Source of the DNA: Amia ocellicauda | Taxonomy: Eukaryota > Chordata > Actinopteri > Amiiformes > Amiidae | DNA: 64,000 bases | Assembly: GCF_036373705.1 (NCBI RefSeq) | Contig: NC_089854.1 | Span: 23,848,339-23,912,338, forward strand | Reading direction: 5' to 3' | In this document: piece after piece, positions 1-11,384 of the stretch | Position numbering within the stretch: the stretch's first letter is position 1 | How the letters are laid out: the number at the start of each line of letters is the position of its first letter | Position numbers and translations under genes: made by a program | The notes under the pieces: generated by a model | The model's database searches: none | The model's input: only the letters and a program-made list of their open reading frames with translations | Told to the model about the DNA's origin: nothing

Positions 1-3000
1 AAAACTGCAGGAGGGTGTGGCCAGGAGATTTTCAAAAACAGGTAATTGAAATACAAAGGAATAGATATCTTTTGAATATAAATATATCTAGATAGATAGA
101 TTAGATAGATAGATAGGTACGTAGATATAAAGCTGGATATATAGAAAGACAGATATACAAACACAATTAAATCAGATTAAATATATAGACATGATCATTT
201 AGATGAGGCAAGGACTGCACACAAACTAACAAAATTGATTATTGTAATGCAAATTTATCAACAAATGTTTACAGTGACTTCAAAAATATGTGATACAATG
301 TACTCGTCTTCACAAAATGAAGTACTGACCTGCATTTTCAGTAATACATTTGAAAAGTGTAAACTACATCAAATGTATGTTTTACTTTTTTAAATCTTCA
401 AGGAAGTACTGGTGCATACTTACATAAAAGGTTAAATTTCTCGTTCAAATACACCCTGTTACACCTTAATTTGGAGATAAGCGATAATTTATTTAACACT
501 GTTTACACAATAACTGTTTTTAATTTATATCAACTGGTGCAGAAAGATCAACAAGATAATTTTAATATAAAGACTAACATACCACACAAAGGAAATGTCC
601 ACTTTCCTGTTCCGAAAAAAAGGAATTCACACACACATCCAACTATTAAGTGGGTGCCGGGTACAAATAACATGTAAGATCAAAACAGAGAGAATACCCA
701 CACATTTACCACAGCTACAGAATAAAAATAAGGGTATTTATTTAGCCCATGCCTTAAGATTTTCCAAAAAAACAGTCAATGTTAAGATTAAAAGATCTTC
801 ATCGCTTTTCCTGTTTCTCATTTATTCTTATTTCTGCAGTGACATAGTGAGTTAAAAGAACAAGTTTTTCTGTATTCTTTATATTTAAGAATGTTTGAAT
901 TAGACATTACAACTATTATTATTAATATTATATTAGTAGTACTATTTAATGTAATGTACCTATCAAAATGAATTAAAACAAAACAGAACTCACAACAAAC
1001 ATATATTGTGTTGACCAAATCATTAGTAGAAATGAAATAGGTGTGTTAGTTAAGCTTACCTGTTGTGCTGTATGATGGTATTTCTCTTTTACTGGAATCC
1101 CACAGCCTGTCTTCACTTTTATACCTATCTTCTGGTGTAATGATTTACTATCCTTACTTTAGCACTGTGTTAAAAATAGTCATTTAACAGAACATCATAA
1201 ATTTACTTTCATATAATAAAAGAGACACAGAATAAGTTAGCCTTTTTTGACAATCACTACTATTTGTGTATTTATAAATTGTAAATAAATGCTCTATAAC
1301 AACTTGTACATTAAGCAATGACAGACTTGAACAAACTTTGGGAGGAAAAACAATCAAAACACATTTTTTTAACTGAATGTACGTGAAAAGCATAGCAGCT
1401 ACAGTGACCGGTACTTGTTTTGGCACAATATTCTGCAGAATAAATATTACTATACCATATCTATTTCCAGAAAGACAATTGTACTCTAGTCCCAGTCATA
1501 TCAGAGTGCATTTCTCATTTTCAGACACCTGAACTCCTAATGTTCTGTCTTTACATATCATGTCTTGAGCAGTGAAACATGATAAACAATGTGATAAAAA
1601 AGTGTATTTAAGAAAAAAATTCTGTTAAACACTTTTTTTACAGTGCTCTGTCGTTCCCAATGTGTATTTTTTCAGTGGGGCCAATATTTTGTTCTTCTTA
1701 TTTTTGATCATTCTCATTTAACTGTTATAAACAATTCTGCATCATGTTATTCTTGCTCATCTGGAACACCAAACTGACACACTAACAGTACTCTGATGTA
1801 CGTGAGTGTGGTGTCCATATGTTGTTGGAAAATGTAACAAATATAGCAATTAGATGCTGAATTTAAATGGCACCAAAGATCACTCTTCCCACTTCCTCTC
1901 AACGCCCCAATCAATCACTGTTTAAACACACTACTTATAAAAGTGCTGAAGATAAATAAATCACAGTGCTCAGTGGGTCAGAGGACTTCTGTGTGAAATA
2001 TAGAAATATATTTGAAATGATTAATGGAGCCATAAAGTTTTTTATCTATAAAAGATGTGTTAAGAGGATGATGAATGTTGAACATGTTGTTAAGCTGATG
2101 CATGGTGTTTCCCAGAACTCGAGGGGCTGTGAATGAACTGATGTAAAATCCAAAATGAAAAGTCAATTTGGAGCCACTGTGAGTCAATTTTGCTACATGT
2201 TCTTGTGTTCACTGAGTTCATTGTTACTCTTGTATCTTTAAACACTGCTTTAGCACATCGAAGTTTGAGATTCAAGGTAGAAATCTCCAAACTCCTTGCA
2301 GGAAATATGACATGTCTTGTAATTGGCAGGAGTCCTGCTGGGGCAACAGTGTTACACCTTGTCCCCCACATCAAGGCAGGTTGATTATTTCATTTATTGC
2401 TATATTTATATATAAGGTAATACAACAGGGTTCACAAGTATGTGTATTCATTGTGAGGAAAATGTTATCCCTACTAGTATGTGTTTTCAAATGAGGAAGG
2501 AGGAACGAAAAACTAACCACGGAAGCAAACAGATATTTTGGAGAGAGCCGTTAAGGGTGATATTGACACCTGTCTGTGGGTGACCAAGGCCTTTGAGACG
2601 GATTATACCTGCAAGTACACAGTCGAGGTCTTGCAAGGAAATTGGAAAAACCATGGAAGAAAATCCTGCAGATCTATTACATGTGAGTGTCCTCTATACA
2701 AAACCTAAATCTTAGTCCTGGAAGGAAGCCTATTAATATATTCCTTGGAAAACACTGACGTGAGTTCATGACTTTGCTGTAGGTGTCAGGGTGTGGTGGA
2801 AAAAGAAACAAAACAAAAAAAACATGCATTGTTCTGGACTGTCCAACTTTACTTGAATAAGCTTCAGGAATGTTCTGCACAAAGCATCCATTCTTCTGCA
2901 CACGTCAGTACATCAGTGGAGAAATACCATGGTGCAGTATGGGCCGTGGGGAGGTGGGGGGGTAGTTTTACAATAGTCAATATTGTTTTAAATGGAATTA

Positions 3001-3130
3001 TCTATTATTGTATTGTGTCTGTGTACTGAAGCAAGCACGCAACCAGGAAATATATGTGTTTTACAGTTGTTATTTGATTGTCGTATAATATTTAACTTGG
3101 CTGCAATGTTTTTTCCTTTCAATTCCTTGT
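1..3130. other. AT-rich intergenic region, no gene recognised
   Basis: Low-GC sequence with short random open frames on both strands. None shows a domain, a conserved splice pattern or biased composition that I recognise. It holds a small GATA-type microsatellite near 91-117. It lies upstream of the USH1G promoter and may contain distal regulatory DNA, but nothing specific can be supported. In human the OTOP2/OTOP3 genes lie next to USH1G; no otopetrin-like exon was seen here. Confidence 0.5.
91..117. repeat. GATA/TAGA microsatellite
   Basis: Imperfect tandem copies of the tetranucleotide GATA, about six units, interrupted once by a shortened unit. Further degenerate copies flank it. Confidence 0.8.
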
Positions 3131-3139
3131 CAATGCATG

Positions 3140-3401
3140 TCTTTGAGTTTTAGGACCCGGGGGATGTTGCGCGGGGTATTCATTTCTCCTAACCACTCCT
3201 CGCTTGCTGAGCATCTCGGGTGATCGTAGCAACCGGCCGGCTGTGCGCTGCGAGCCCAGGCGGACGGAGACTCTGCCCCGGCGCTGCAGCCCGATACCCC
3301 GCACACACCTTTCGGATTGCACCCCCCGCCATGGAGGGCTAGCTCCCCGGCTCTCACTCCCCGATGCGCTCATGTGAGGGAGCCGCAGACCCGCCGGCAC
3401 C
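3140..3401 (+). promoter_or_regulatory. USH1G: GC/CpG-rich promoter and 5' UTR of USH1G
   Basis: Base composition changes sharply from AT-rich to GC-rich at about 3150, with many CpG dinucleotides through exon 1 (to about 3565). This is the pattern of a vertebrate CpG-island promoter. The start codon at 3402 sits in a good context (C-A-C-C before ATG). The exact transcription start cannot be placed from sequence alone. An upstream ATG at 3373 runs into a TGA immediately. Confidence 0.55.
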
Positions 3402-6400
3402 ATGACTGACAGGTACCACAGAGCGGCCCGGGACGGCTACCTGGACCTGCTGAAAGAGGCCACCAGGAAGGACCTGAACGCCCCGGACGAGGACGGGATG
3501 ACCCCCACCCTCTGGGCCGCCTATCACGGGAACCTGGAGGCGCTGCGGCTCATTGTGGGAAGAGGGTGAGCTGGGGCAGCAGGGTTACACCTGAACAGTA
3601 TTGTGTTTTGAATTGTTACATCATTTTAGATGTTCTTGCACTCCTTGTTTCGGGGTGTTACCATTCCATTATAGATTATTACGTATTATGCCGTGGTTAG
3701 ATGACACATGCACTCGCCAAAATACAGGTTTTACAATGATCAGACAAGGGCACCATGCACTGACTTTACAACAATCTGATTTTACATCTGCTGCTGTTTG
3801 ACTTGGTGTTATATACAGACACACACACATAGACACACCCAGATACACCCACACACTCAGTCACACAGACCCAGATACACACACAGAGACACACACACAC
3901 ACTCAGTCACAGACACACACACACACACTCAGTCACACAGACCCAGACACACACACACACACACACACTCAGTCATACAGACCCAGAGAGACACACACAC
4001 ACACACTCAGTCACACAGACCCAGATACACACACAGAGACACACACACACACTCAGTCACAGACACACACACACACACACACTCAGTCACACAGACCCAG
4101 ACACACACACACACACACACACACTCAGTCATACAGACCCAGAGAGACACACACACACACACTCAGTCACACAGACCCAGATACACACACTCAGTCACAC
4201 AGACACACAAAGATAATGATACATATTAAAAAGCCATTTATTAGATGCTGCTTACTACACATATTTAGCTCCACTCTTTGTAATTAGACCTGAATGAGCT
4301 GCAAGCCCTGCACATTACGGCACCTTAGTGTAACTGGACATATGAAACGGAGAACGGGGCTGATCTCTATCGAGCCCTTGTTTGTTGTTCCTGATGAAGC
4401 AGGTTTATGTTATTTAAGAACGGTTATCTCTGTAATGCCATGGTGCCATGAAAGCGAAGCAGCTTATTGACTTCGCCGGCTAAGATTCATGAAAGGCAAT
4501 CTTGAGTTGTCCTTTAGTCTTTTACCTGTATACACTTGCAAACTGTGAACTGGTGTTTCCAGCAAAACAATGCATATTTAATAATAATAATAGTTATTAT
4601 TATTACATTTGCTCGACGTTTTAACACTATTTGAAACCTTAGGATTTCAGATAAATCCTAAGACCTAATGTGCCTTGGAGTATCTCTAGACATAAGTCCG
4701 CTGGATCAGAGATCATTCCTTAGAATAAGAACATTGTGAATCTTAATAGTGAAAGCTAATTAAAGCAGAAGGTCACTTGCTGCATAACTGACTCCCCAGA
4801 ATACATTTCCTGGCAGTAATAAGGACATCTCATCTAGCTTGATTGGAACTCCTCAGAAATATCTGCACAAAATGGGGTTTGTGGCAAATTGACATATAGT
4901 ACAGTGGCTTTCAAACATATTTTTGATTCCAACACCAATTAAAAATCTCAGTTACTCTAGTTTGCCTACGGAGGTCTTATTGATAATGAGTTACAAAGGT
5001 TGCTCAGTTAATGGACTCTGGGAGGAGGGGTTTTGATTAATCTGCCAGCAGTTTTTGGGGTTGCTTTTCAGTGCAATAAAGATCCACTGACTTTTCCTCT
5101 ATTGCTTTTGGACATTCCAACACCTTTGGAAATTTCTCAGATAATTTTTTGTTTTGTTTATGAAAAATAAAGGATTACTAGCATCTTCCTTCAGGATACT
5201 TGCAGTTACTTGTGTTATACAACCCAAATAGTGTAGGGTTTTTTAAAAAAGGTATCCTGCTGCATTTGTATTAGGGGGTCTGGGACTTAAATTGCCATTC
5301 TTATGACAGCGTGGTTCACCCCATACAGCAGGTAGTGTGATTGCTCAGCGCACTGCAACACTGCGAACTTCCACTGTGTCAGTTCCTTTTATTTTCTCAG
5401 AGCTTCCTCAGAGCAAGTTATTTTTGGTCCTGAAGTGTGCATATGTGACACACATTTATAATAATATTTTTAAGAGATTCCAACACATACTCTGATTTAC
5501 CTTTTAATCTGCACCGGGTTTCCCCTTGTCTCTGTTCTCAGTCAGAAAGGAACAGGTGAGAATCTGCATGACAATTTGATATCGATCATTGTGTTATTGG
5601 CCTGTTGATCAGTTAAATCGCAATCCCTTCCTGATCACCTCCAAGACTTCCATGGCAAAAGTTTATCACATCACCAGTGGAAGATGAGTGAAACATGAAA
5701 AGATCAGTGTGAAAAATGTTAGAGAGTTGGAACTTACTTTTCATTTTACATTTTGATGTAAAATGTTATCTAAAATATATCCAACAATCGGAAGTATGTG
5801 TGTTTAGTTTCAGATGTCAAAAGGCATCATGACTGGAGCAAAACCGAACTTGTGTTGGGGGTTGGTTGATAGAAAAAAGAAACCCTATATCTCTCCAGTT
5901 GTCGCACATATTTTTCTGGTTAGGTAACAAAATGAAAAAGGCATTGCATCAGTTAATTGACGAAAAATGCTGGCACATTCTCACACCATGGAATGCTGTC
6001 CGGTGAAGTGTGAACAGGTGAGGGATGCTGAAAGGGAATGGTTACGCTTAATGATCACACACAAACATAGGGGACTCTGCTTCAGTGAACAATCTGAAAC
6101 AAGTACATCACAAGCGTGCCTCTTTATTTAGAACACAAACTCCCTAAGTATACATCTATAAAGAGTCTCTATAAATAGGACATGTTTACTGGGGATGAGA
6201 GGGATGCAGCCCTGTAATATTGGGATTAGGGTGTGAGTTTGTTGGGCGATATCACAGTTAACCTTCCACTAGGGGGTTAGGTTGATCATGGCATTAATTA
6301 ATTTTGTGCAAGGGCAGCAGGTAGTATAGATATCCTTGACGCACATCCATTAGAAATATAAACATTTGTATTATTATTATAATTACAATGTATTATTATG

Positions 6401-9400
6401 ATCTTTTTTAAGACTTGTAATTTAATTTATGTTTTCTAACCACCGTTAAGGAATTTTTCGTCATTAATTATTCAATTTCCACTTTGACCCACTCAATTTC
6501 AAATTGCACCCCTACACTTCATTGTGGGATGTGTTCTGTATGTGAAAAATATGTATTTCTTGCCAGTGGGAACCCTCCATTAGGTACTTAGCCTCGTACT
6601 TTGTGATTGGCGTGTTACGATCTTTGTCCTGCTATTTTTGGAAGAGCATATCTTTATTATTGTGATGCTTAGATATGGTATATGGAGTTTTTTTTAATCT
6701 CTCTAGTCAAAAGCATTGTGTAACAGAAACTACCCGTGAGACAGAGGTAGAGAAGGGCCATAATTTAGACCCTCTCTGACAGTTTTATAAGAGGTAGTAC
6801 AGGGTGTTGTCCAATTATCAGTAGAGACGATGGAAAGCCAAATAAATCATGAAAAGGTCGGGATGAAATATTAGATGTGGCCATGTGTGTGTGAGAATTT
6901 CTTTTATAGCCTATTAAAGCCTTCATGATCTGCATACTGAATGAGAACTAGTCTATAACTTATATTTCTAATTAAAAACAATATATAGCGGTGTCAATGC
7001 TTCAGAATAAAATCATGCAGTGTATAATATTGATCATGTATGTATGTCAAGAGTGGGTTATAGGGATCAAGGATCATGCCTTTTAACCAACAAGTTCTGA
7101 CAACAAAATGGTTATTTCAATTCTATGTTCCTTAATAGACTTGGCTAGTTGAAGTAATACCTGAGGGGCTCCAGATTATGTGAGGAGGAACATGGATGCC
7201 TTGAAAGGGACAACACTGAAGTTTAGCTTCATACAGGAAGGCCAGTCACACTATATATACCGTATCTGCATATCACCATGCTCTCTAGACTTTCCTCTTT
7301 CAGTGTTGAGAGGAACCCAACAGGGATTTGTGATGATTTGTATACATTGTCTTTTTATTTCTGGCAAGTCAAGTGTCATAATTTCTAAGCTAACCTTCAC
7401 TGTGACTTTGAAATGGAAAACCCACCCTGTATCCTACTGTCTGCTCTTAATGGATCACTGATTGAAAGGCTAAATCAGTCCAGGGCCGCGTGAAGAGTCA
7501 GAAATGAGGAGGCGGGGGTGAGAGTGGAAGTGATGATCCCCGTTCTGGTGTCAGCACTCCCAGAACCGGCCGCCTCTGCTCTCTGCTCAAACTGTTAGGT
7601 GGTGCGATCAATAATTAATTCCCCGCTGCAACACTTCACCTGCTGCTCATGAAATATTGATCAAGTCCAAGCCGTGGCCTGCCAGTGTGCGATCGGGGTA
7701 AAAGGGGAGGGGAGACACCTTCCTGAACAGAAAACACATTCCCACACATATTGCCATGACAAGGAGGTGTCCACTTGGCTGATATTATGATATATTGGAT
7801 GACCAGCTTGACATTGTTAATAATAGTTTGCTGAAAGGCTTCGGTAAAGTACTGCAATACAACACTGGATAATAAGATATTTTGGCACTCAATTTAATAT
7901 TCCCTTGAATCCAGTTTCTTGTGACTGGAATGTTTATCACTTATATAAAAATCCAATTGGTTCAGTAGGGATTCACTGTGTTTCCAATATTTTCTTTTAT
8001 TTCAAATTAACCTCCAAAACTAGTAGTATCTTCCTTTAAATGTATTATTTTTCATATCTTCCTTTACACTTATTCAGCATTTCATATTTCTTTTAAATAA
8101 AGCACATTGTTGAGCGATCTACAAGCTTGTGGTGTGAGAAAAATGAAAGTATTACAAAACTGCTTTACTTTTGTGAGTTGAGGAGGAAAGGGTTGAGAGA
8201 TTTAAGCGAAAAGAGACTGAAGCAATAAACTTCAATCATTTTAAGAAAAACATTTGCTAAATTTCATCACTAAGTTTTTCTTTCCCCTTTTTAATATATT
8301 TTAATAATGATACAATTTACTTTGTTTTGGTTTGAACTTCTTTATTTTGTTTTAAATATATATTTTTAATGAATCTTGTCCTTGTGACTTATAATTTATT
8401 AATGCTTTTTAAGATTGCCAGGTTTTGTATTTGCTCTGGGTCTTTCCAGATACCAGAGAATGAACCCAACAACATACATTTGCTGGTGTGTAATGCAGTG
8501 GTGATTGGCCCGTGTTTAAGTACTTGCTCGTCTCTCCCTGCCCTAGGTAGCAGCCTTTTATGATGCATATATATTTTTCCATATCCATATATACACTGTT
8601 AACCCCTCAGTGAATCTGGGTGACATAACCGCAAACACAAATCCCTTCATGAAAGACATGCTGCATCACTAGTGAGAATGTGATCGGCAGTAATGTAATC
8701 AGTCCAGTGTGAAATGTGATCTGTTAGGCAGATAATATTACCGATAACGGCTTACTAGTGAGTAATATAGTGATGCAGCAGGGGCATCCCATGGTCACAC
8801 AGACCGGAGAGTGGCACACCTGGCAATATTCTCTATATTACAAAGCAGAATATTACCAAATTAACTGTCAAGATTAGTCTGTTGTTTAAAAAAATATATG
8901 TACTTTCCAAGTCTACTGGAATCCTGCCTTCTTTTGATGCCATGCTACCATTCACTGAAAGTAAAATGCAAGAGGTATGTAGCTGTAGTACATGCTTACA
9001 GAGGTGTAAATTAACAGAAGCTGGAGTTTAGTCACAGTTTATGGCAGCAGAAAAATGAGAAATGGAGCAAAAAGCTACTGTTAATCCCATCCTCTGGTAT
9101 TGCCCCCCCCCTCTTGTTGAATATCGCAGGGGAGACCCAGACAAGTGCGATATCTGGGGGAACACGCCTCTACACCTGGCGGCTGCCAACGGGCACCTGA
9201 ACTGCCTGTCCTTCCTGGTGTCGTTCGGTGCCAACGTGTGGTGCCTGGACAACGACTACCACACGCCGCTGGACATGGCGGCCATGAAGAGCCACATGGA
9301 GTGTGTGCGCTACCTGGATTCCATCGCTGCCAAACAGACGAGCCTGAACCCCAAGCTGGTGAGCAAGCTGAAGGACCGGGCTTTCCGTGAGGCCGAGCGG

Positions 9401-11384
9401 CGCATCAAGGAGTGCGTGAAGATGCAGAGGAAGCACCACCGGCGCATGGAGAAGAGGTTTCACAAGGAGGCGTCGGATGCCTCTGACGCCATGAGCTTCT
9501 CCAGCTACTCCAGCAGCACCCTGAGCCGCAAGCTGCTGCACCTCAGCACGGTCCCCACCTCCATGCCATACTCCCAGGTAGGGGAACCCCGCCGTGGTGG
9601 GTCTGCAAGATCTTGGTGGAACGGGAACTACCAGCGTCAATGGCTGAAATTATGCTGATAGAACAAAAATAAGAGCTTTCATTTGGAGTTTAAAATCATC
9701 TATGGGAACTCCACCAAAAATCCATATTTTCTCATTTACTTATTCTATAAGTAGAAACATATTCTGTGGAGTGAGTTTTTCATGTCCAGCTCATTCTATT
9801 TACCAGAAATCAGAGATCAAGACATCACCGGGGTGCTAACTCTGGAGCTGCTTTGTTGGAAGTCAATGCGGGAAATCATAAAAGTCACGAAAATCATAAA
9901 AAAATTACAATTTATGAACGTTCAAGTGCCCCATCACCCTATTTTTCAGAAAGATCCATTGGTTTGTAGCCATAAAAAGTTGTTTTCACCACCAAGAACT
10001 GTCACTATTATTTTACATGATAATTTTATTTGGGGGGCTGCTGTGTAGGCAACAGGGGAGTGCGAACTGCTCATGCTCTTTGGAGAATGTGTGTGCACAG
10101 TTCGCACTCTGTAGAAGCCTGCATGGCAGTCCCCCGAATAAAATTGTTATTTTTTAATGATTTTCGTGACTTTTCTGATTTCCCCCATTGACTTTCAGCA
10201 AAGCAGCTCCAGAGTTGACGTCAGTTGACGGTGACGTCATGGCATATTTCTCAATCTCTCAGATTTCCCCACAAAGGAGTTCCCCTTTAATGTTCAACTG
10301 TTTCATGTTTGAAATCAAATGCTAATCTTCAAAACAATATGTAATGATCAACAATGGTATTGGAATTAAATGAGCTCAATATTGTTTACAATTAAAGTTT
10401 TCATTTGCATGACCTTCCTAAGGTTGAATTTCCTTGAAACCTCCTCCATTCCCCCGAACCTCCACAAAATTCTAATTGATTTAAATTCAGATTTGTTATG
10501 TATTACTATTTTCTTACTTGCTTATTTCATCCCCTAATGGTGTAGTTTAATTAACAATGAATCCCCCCTATATTCCCCAGGCCACTCTTCATGCAACTGC
10601 CAAGGGCAAAACCAAAATCCAGAAGAAACTGGAGAAGAAGAAGCAGGTAGATGGGACATTCAAGATCTATGAAGATGGACGCAAGAGTGTGCGCTCGCTG
10701 TCTGGCCTACAGCTGGGCAGCGACGTCATGTTCGTGAAGCAAGGCACCTATGCCAGCCCAAAGGACCGGTCGCGTCGCAACATCAGGGACATGTTCTCCA
10801 GTGACGACGACGCCGTCTCACGTGCCATAAGTGACCCTGGCTTGCATATGGACACGGCCTACTCGGAGATCAGCACCGATTCGGGTCACGATTCCCTTTT
10901 CAACCGGCCAGGGCTGGGCACCATGGTGTTCAGGCGGAACTACGTCAGCGGGGGCCTGTTTGGTATCGGCCGGGACGACTGCAGCGTGGCCGGCAGCGAT
11001 CTCGAGGGCCGGATGGGCAACGTGCGCCTCCGCAGCCGCCTGCAGCGCTCGCCCAGCCTCAACGACAGCATCGGCAGTGCCAACAGCCTGCAGGAGCGCA
11101 ACCTGGAGGAGTTGCCCTGGGACGACGTGGAGCTGGGTCTGTACGACGATGATGAGCCTGAGACCAGCCCTCTGGAGACCTTCCTGGCCATGCAGGGCAT
11201 GTCAGAGTTCATCCCTGTCTTTAAGAAGGAAAAGATAGACCTGGAGGCGCTCATGCTGTGCTCTGATCATGACCTCAAGAGCATCAACATCCCCCTGGGG
11301 ACCCGGAAGAAGATCCTGGACTCCTGCAGGCGGCGGAGAATGACCATCGAAGATCCCGAGTCCATCGAGGACACAGAGCTGTGA
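3402..11384 (+). CDS. USH1G: USH1G / SANS, ankyrin-repeat and SAM-domain scaffold
   Basis: Three coding exons: 3402-3565, 9130-9577 and 10581-11384, all with GT/AG introns and matching phases (2, then 0), give 471 residues; I recall human USH1G as about 461. The N-terminus ([19 protein letters not shown]) and the ankyrin repeats (about residues 31-130, with [14 protein letters not shown] and [14 protein letters not shown]) match SANS closely. A central region (about 205-395) is followed by a SAM domain (about 400-457, SPLETFL to LGTRKKIL) and ends in DTEL, a class I PDZ-binding tail. In the family this protein organises the Usher type 1 complex (harmonin, myosin VIIa, cadherin-23/protocadherin-15) at the upper tip-link site of hair-cell stereocilia. 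Reading frame is intact. ANKS4B is the nearest alternative, but the SAM and C-terminus favour USH1G. Confidence 0.95.
3816..4208. repeat. Compound (CA)n minisatellite with ~150-bp higher-order unit
   Basis: CA-rich DNA is punctuated by recurring words: CACTCAGTCACA, CAGACCCAG, GAGACACAC. The block starting TCACACAGACCCAGATACAC at 3861 returns at 4011 and again, truncated, near 4167. That gives a higher-order period of about 150-156 bp. A 143-codon His/Thr-rich frame across it is a by-product of the repeat. Confidence 0.9.
8659..8780. repeat. Small inverted-repeat (foldback) element
   Basis: TGCTGCATCACTA at 8659-8671 is the exact reverse complement of TAGTGATGCAGCA at 8768-8780. Weaker inverted similarity (CACTAGTGAG-type words) continues inward. 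It may be a short non-autonomous DNA transposon or a local hairpin. Confidence 0.5.
9702..10290. mobile_element. Long foldback MITE-like element in USH1G intron 2
   Basis: The outer ends read GGGAACTCC on the left (about 9703) and GGAGTTCCCC on the right (about 10277). Next come inverted segments: GGAGCTGCTTTG near 9847, then AAGTCAATG, then AAAGTCACGAAAATCAT, each with its reverse complement at 10160-10212. The centre is a perfect 12-bp inverted pair, GAGTGCGAACTG at 10058-10069 and CAGTTCGCACTC at 10098-10109. The left arm carries about 110 bp that the right arm lacks. No transposase is present. The terminal word resembles a common fish foldback repeat, recalled rather than checked. A target-site duplication is not clear. 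Confidence 0.75.
10216..10239. promoter_or_regulatory. Two CRE-type octamers in the right arm of the foldback
   Basis: The palindrome TGACGTCA occurs at 10216-10223 and again at 10232-10239, starts 16 bp apart. This is the consensus cAMP-response element bound by CREB/ATF proteins. The left arm of the element has decayed copies only. Function is inferred from the motif. Confidence 0.4.

Larger units (their letters stand above)
3566..9129 (+). other. USH1G: USH1G intron 1
   Basis: A 5.6-kb intron, AT-rich, bounded by GTGAG and a polypyrimidine-AG at 9128-9129. It contains a compound CA repeat right after the donor (3816-4208) and a small palindromic element (8659-8780). The remaining open frames are short and unrecognisable. 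No other exon was found. Confidence 0.8.

Noticed and set aside
2521-2700. Apparently coding-like stretch upstream of USH1G
   Set aside because: Frames are short and broken by stops, there are no matching splice sites, and there is no otopetrin-like or other recognisable content.
3798-4229. 143-codon His/Thr/Ser-rich open frame
   Set aside because: It is entirely the translation of the CA repeat in USH1G intron 1; no start context, splice or conservation signal.
9170-9640. 156-codon minus-strand frame
   Set aside because: Shadow of USH1G exon 2, caused by GC-rich third codon positions.
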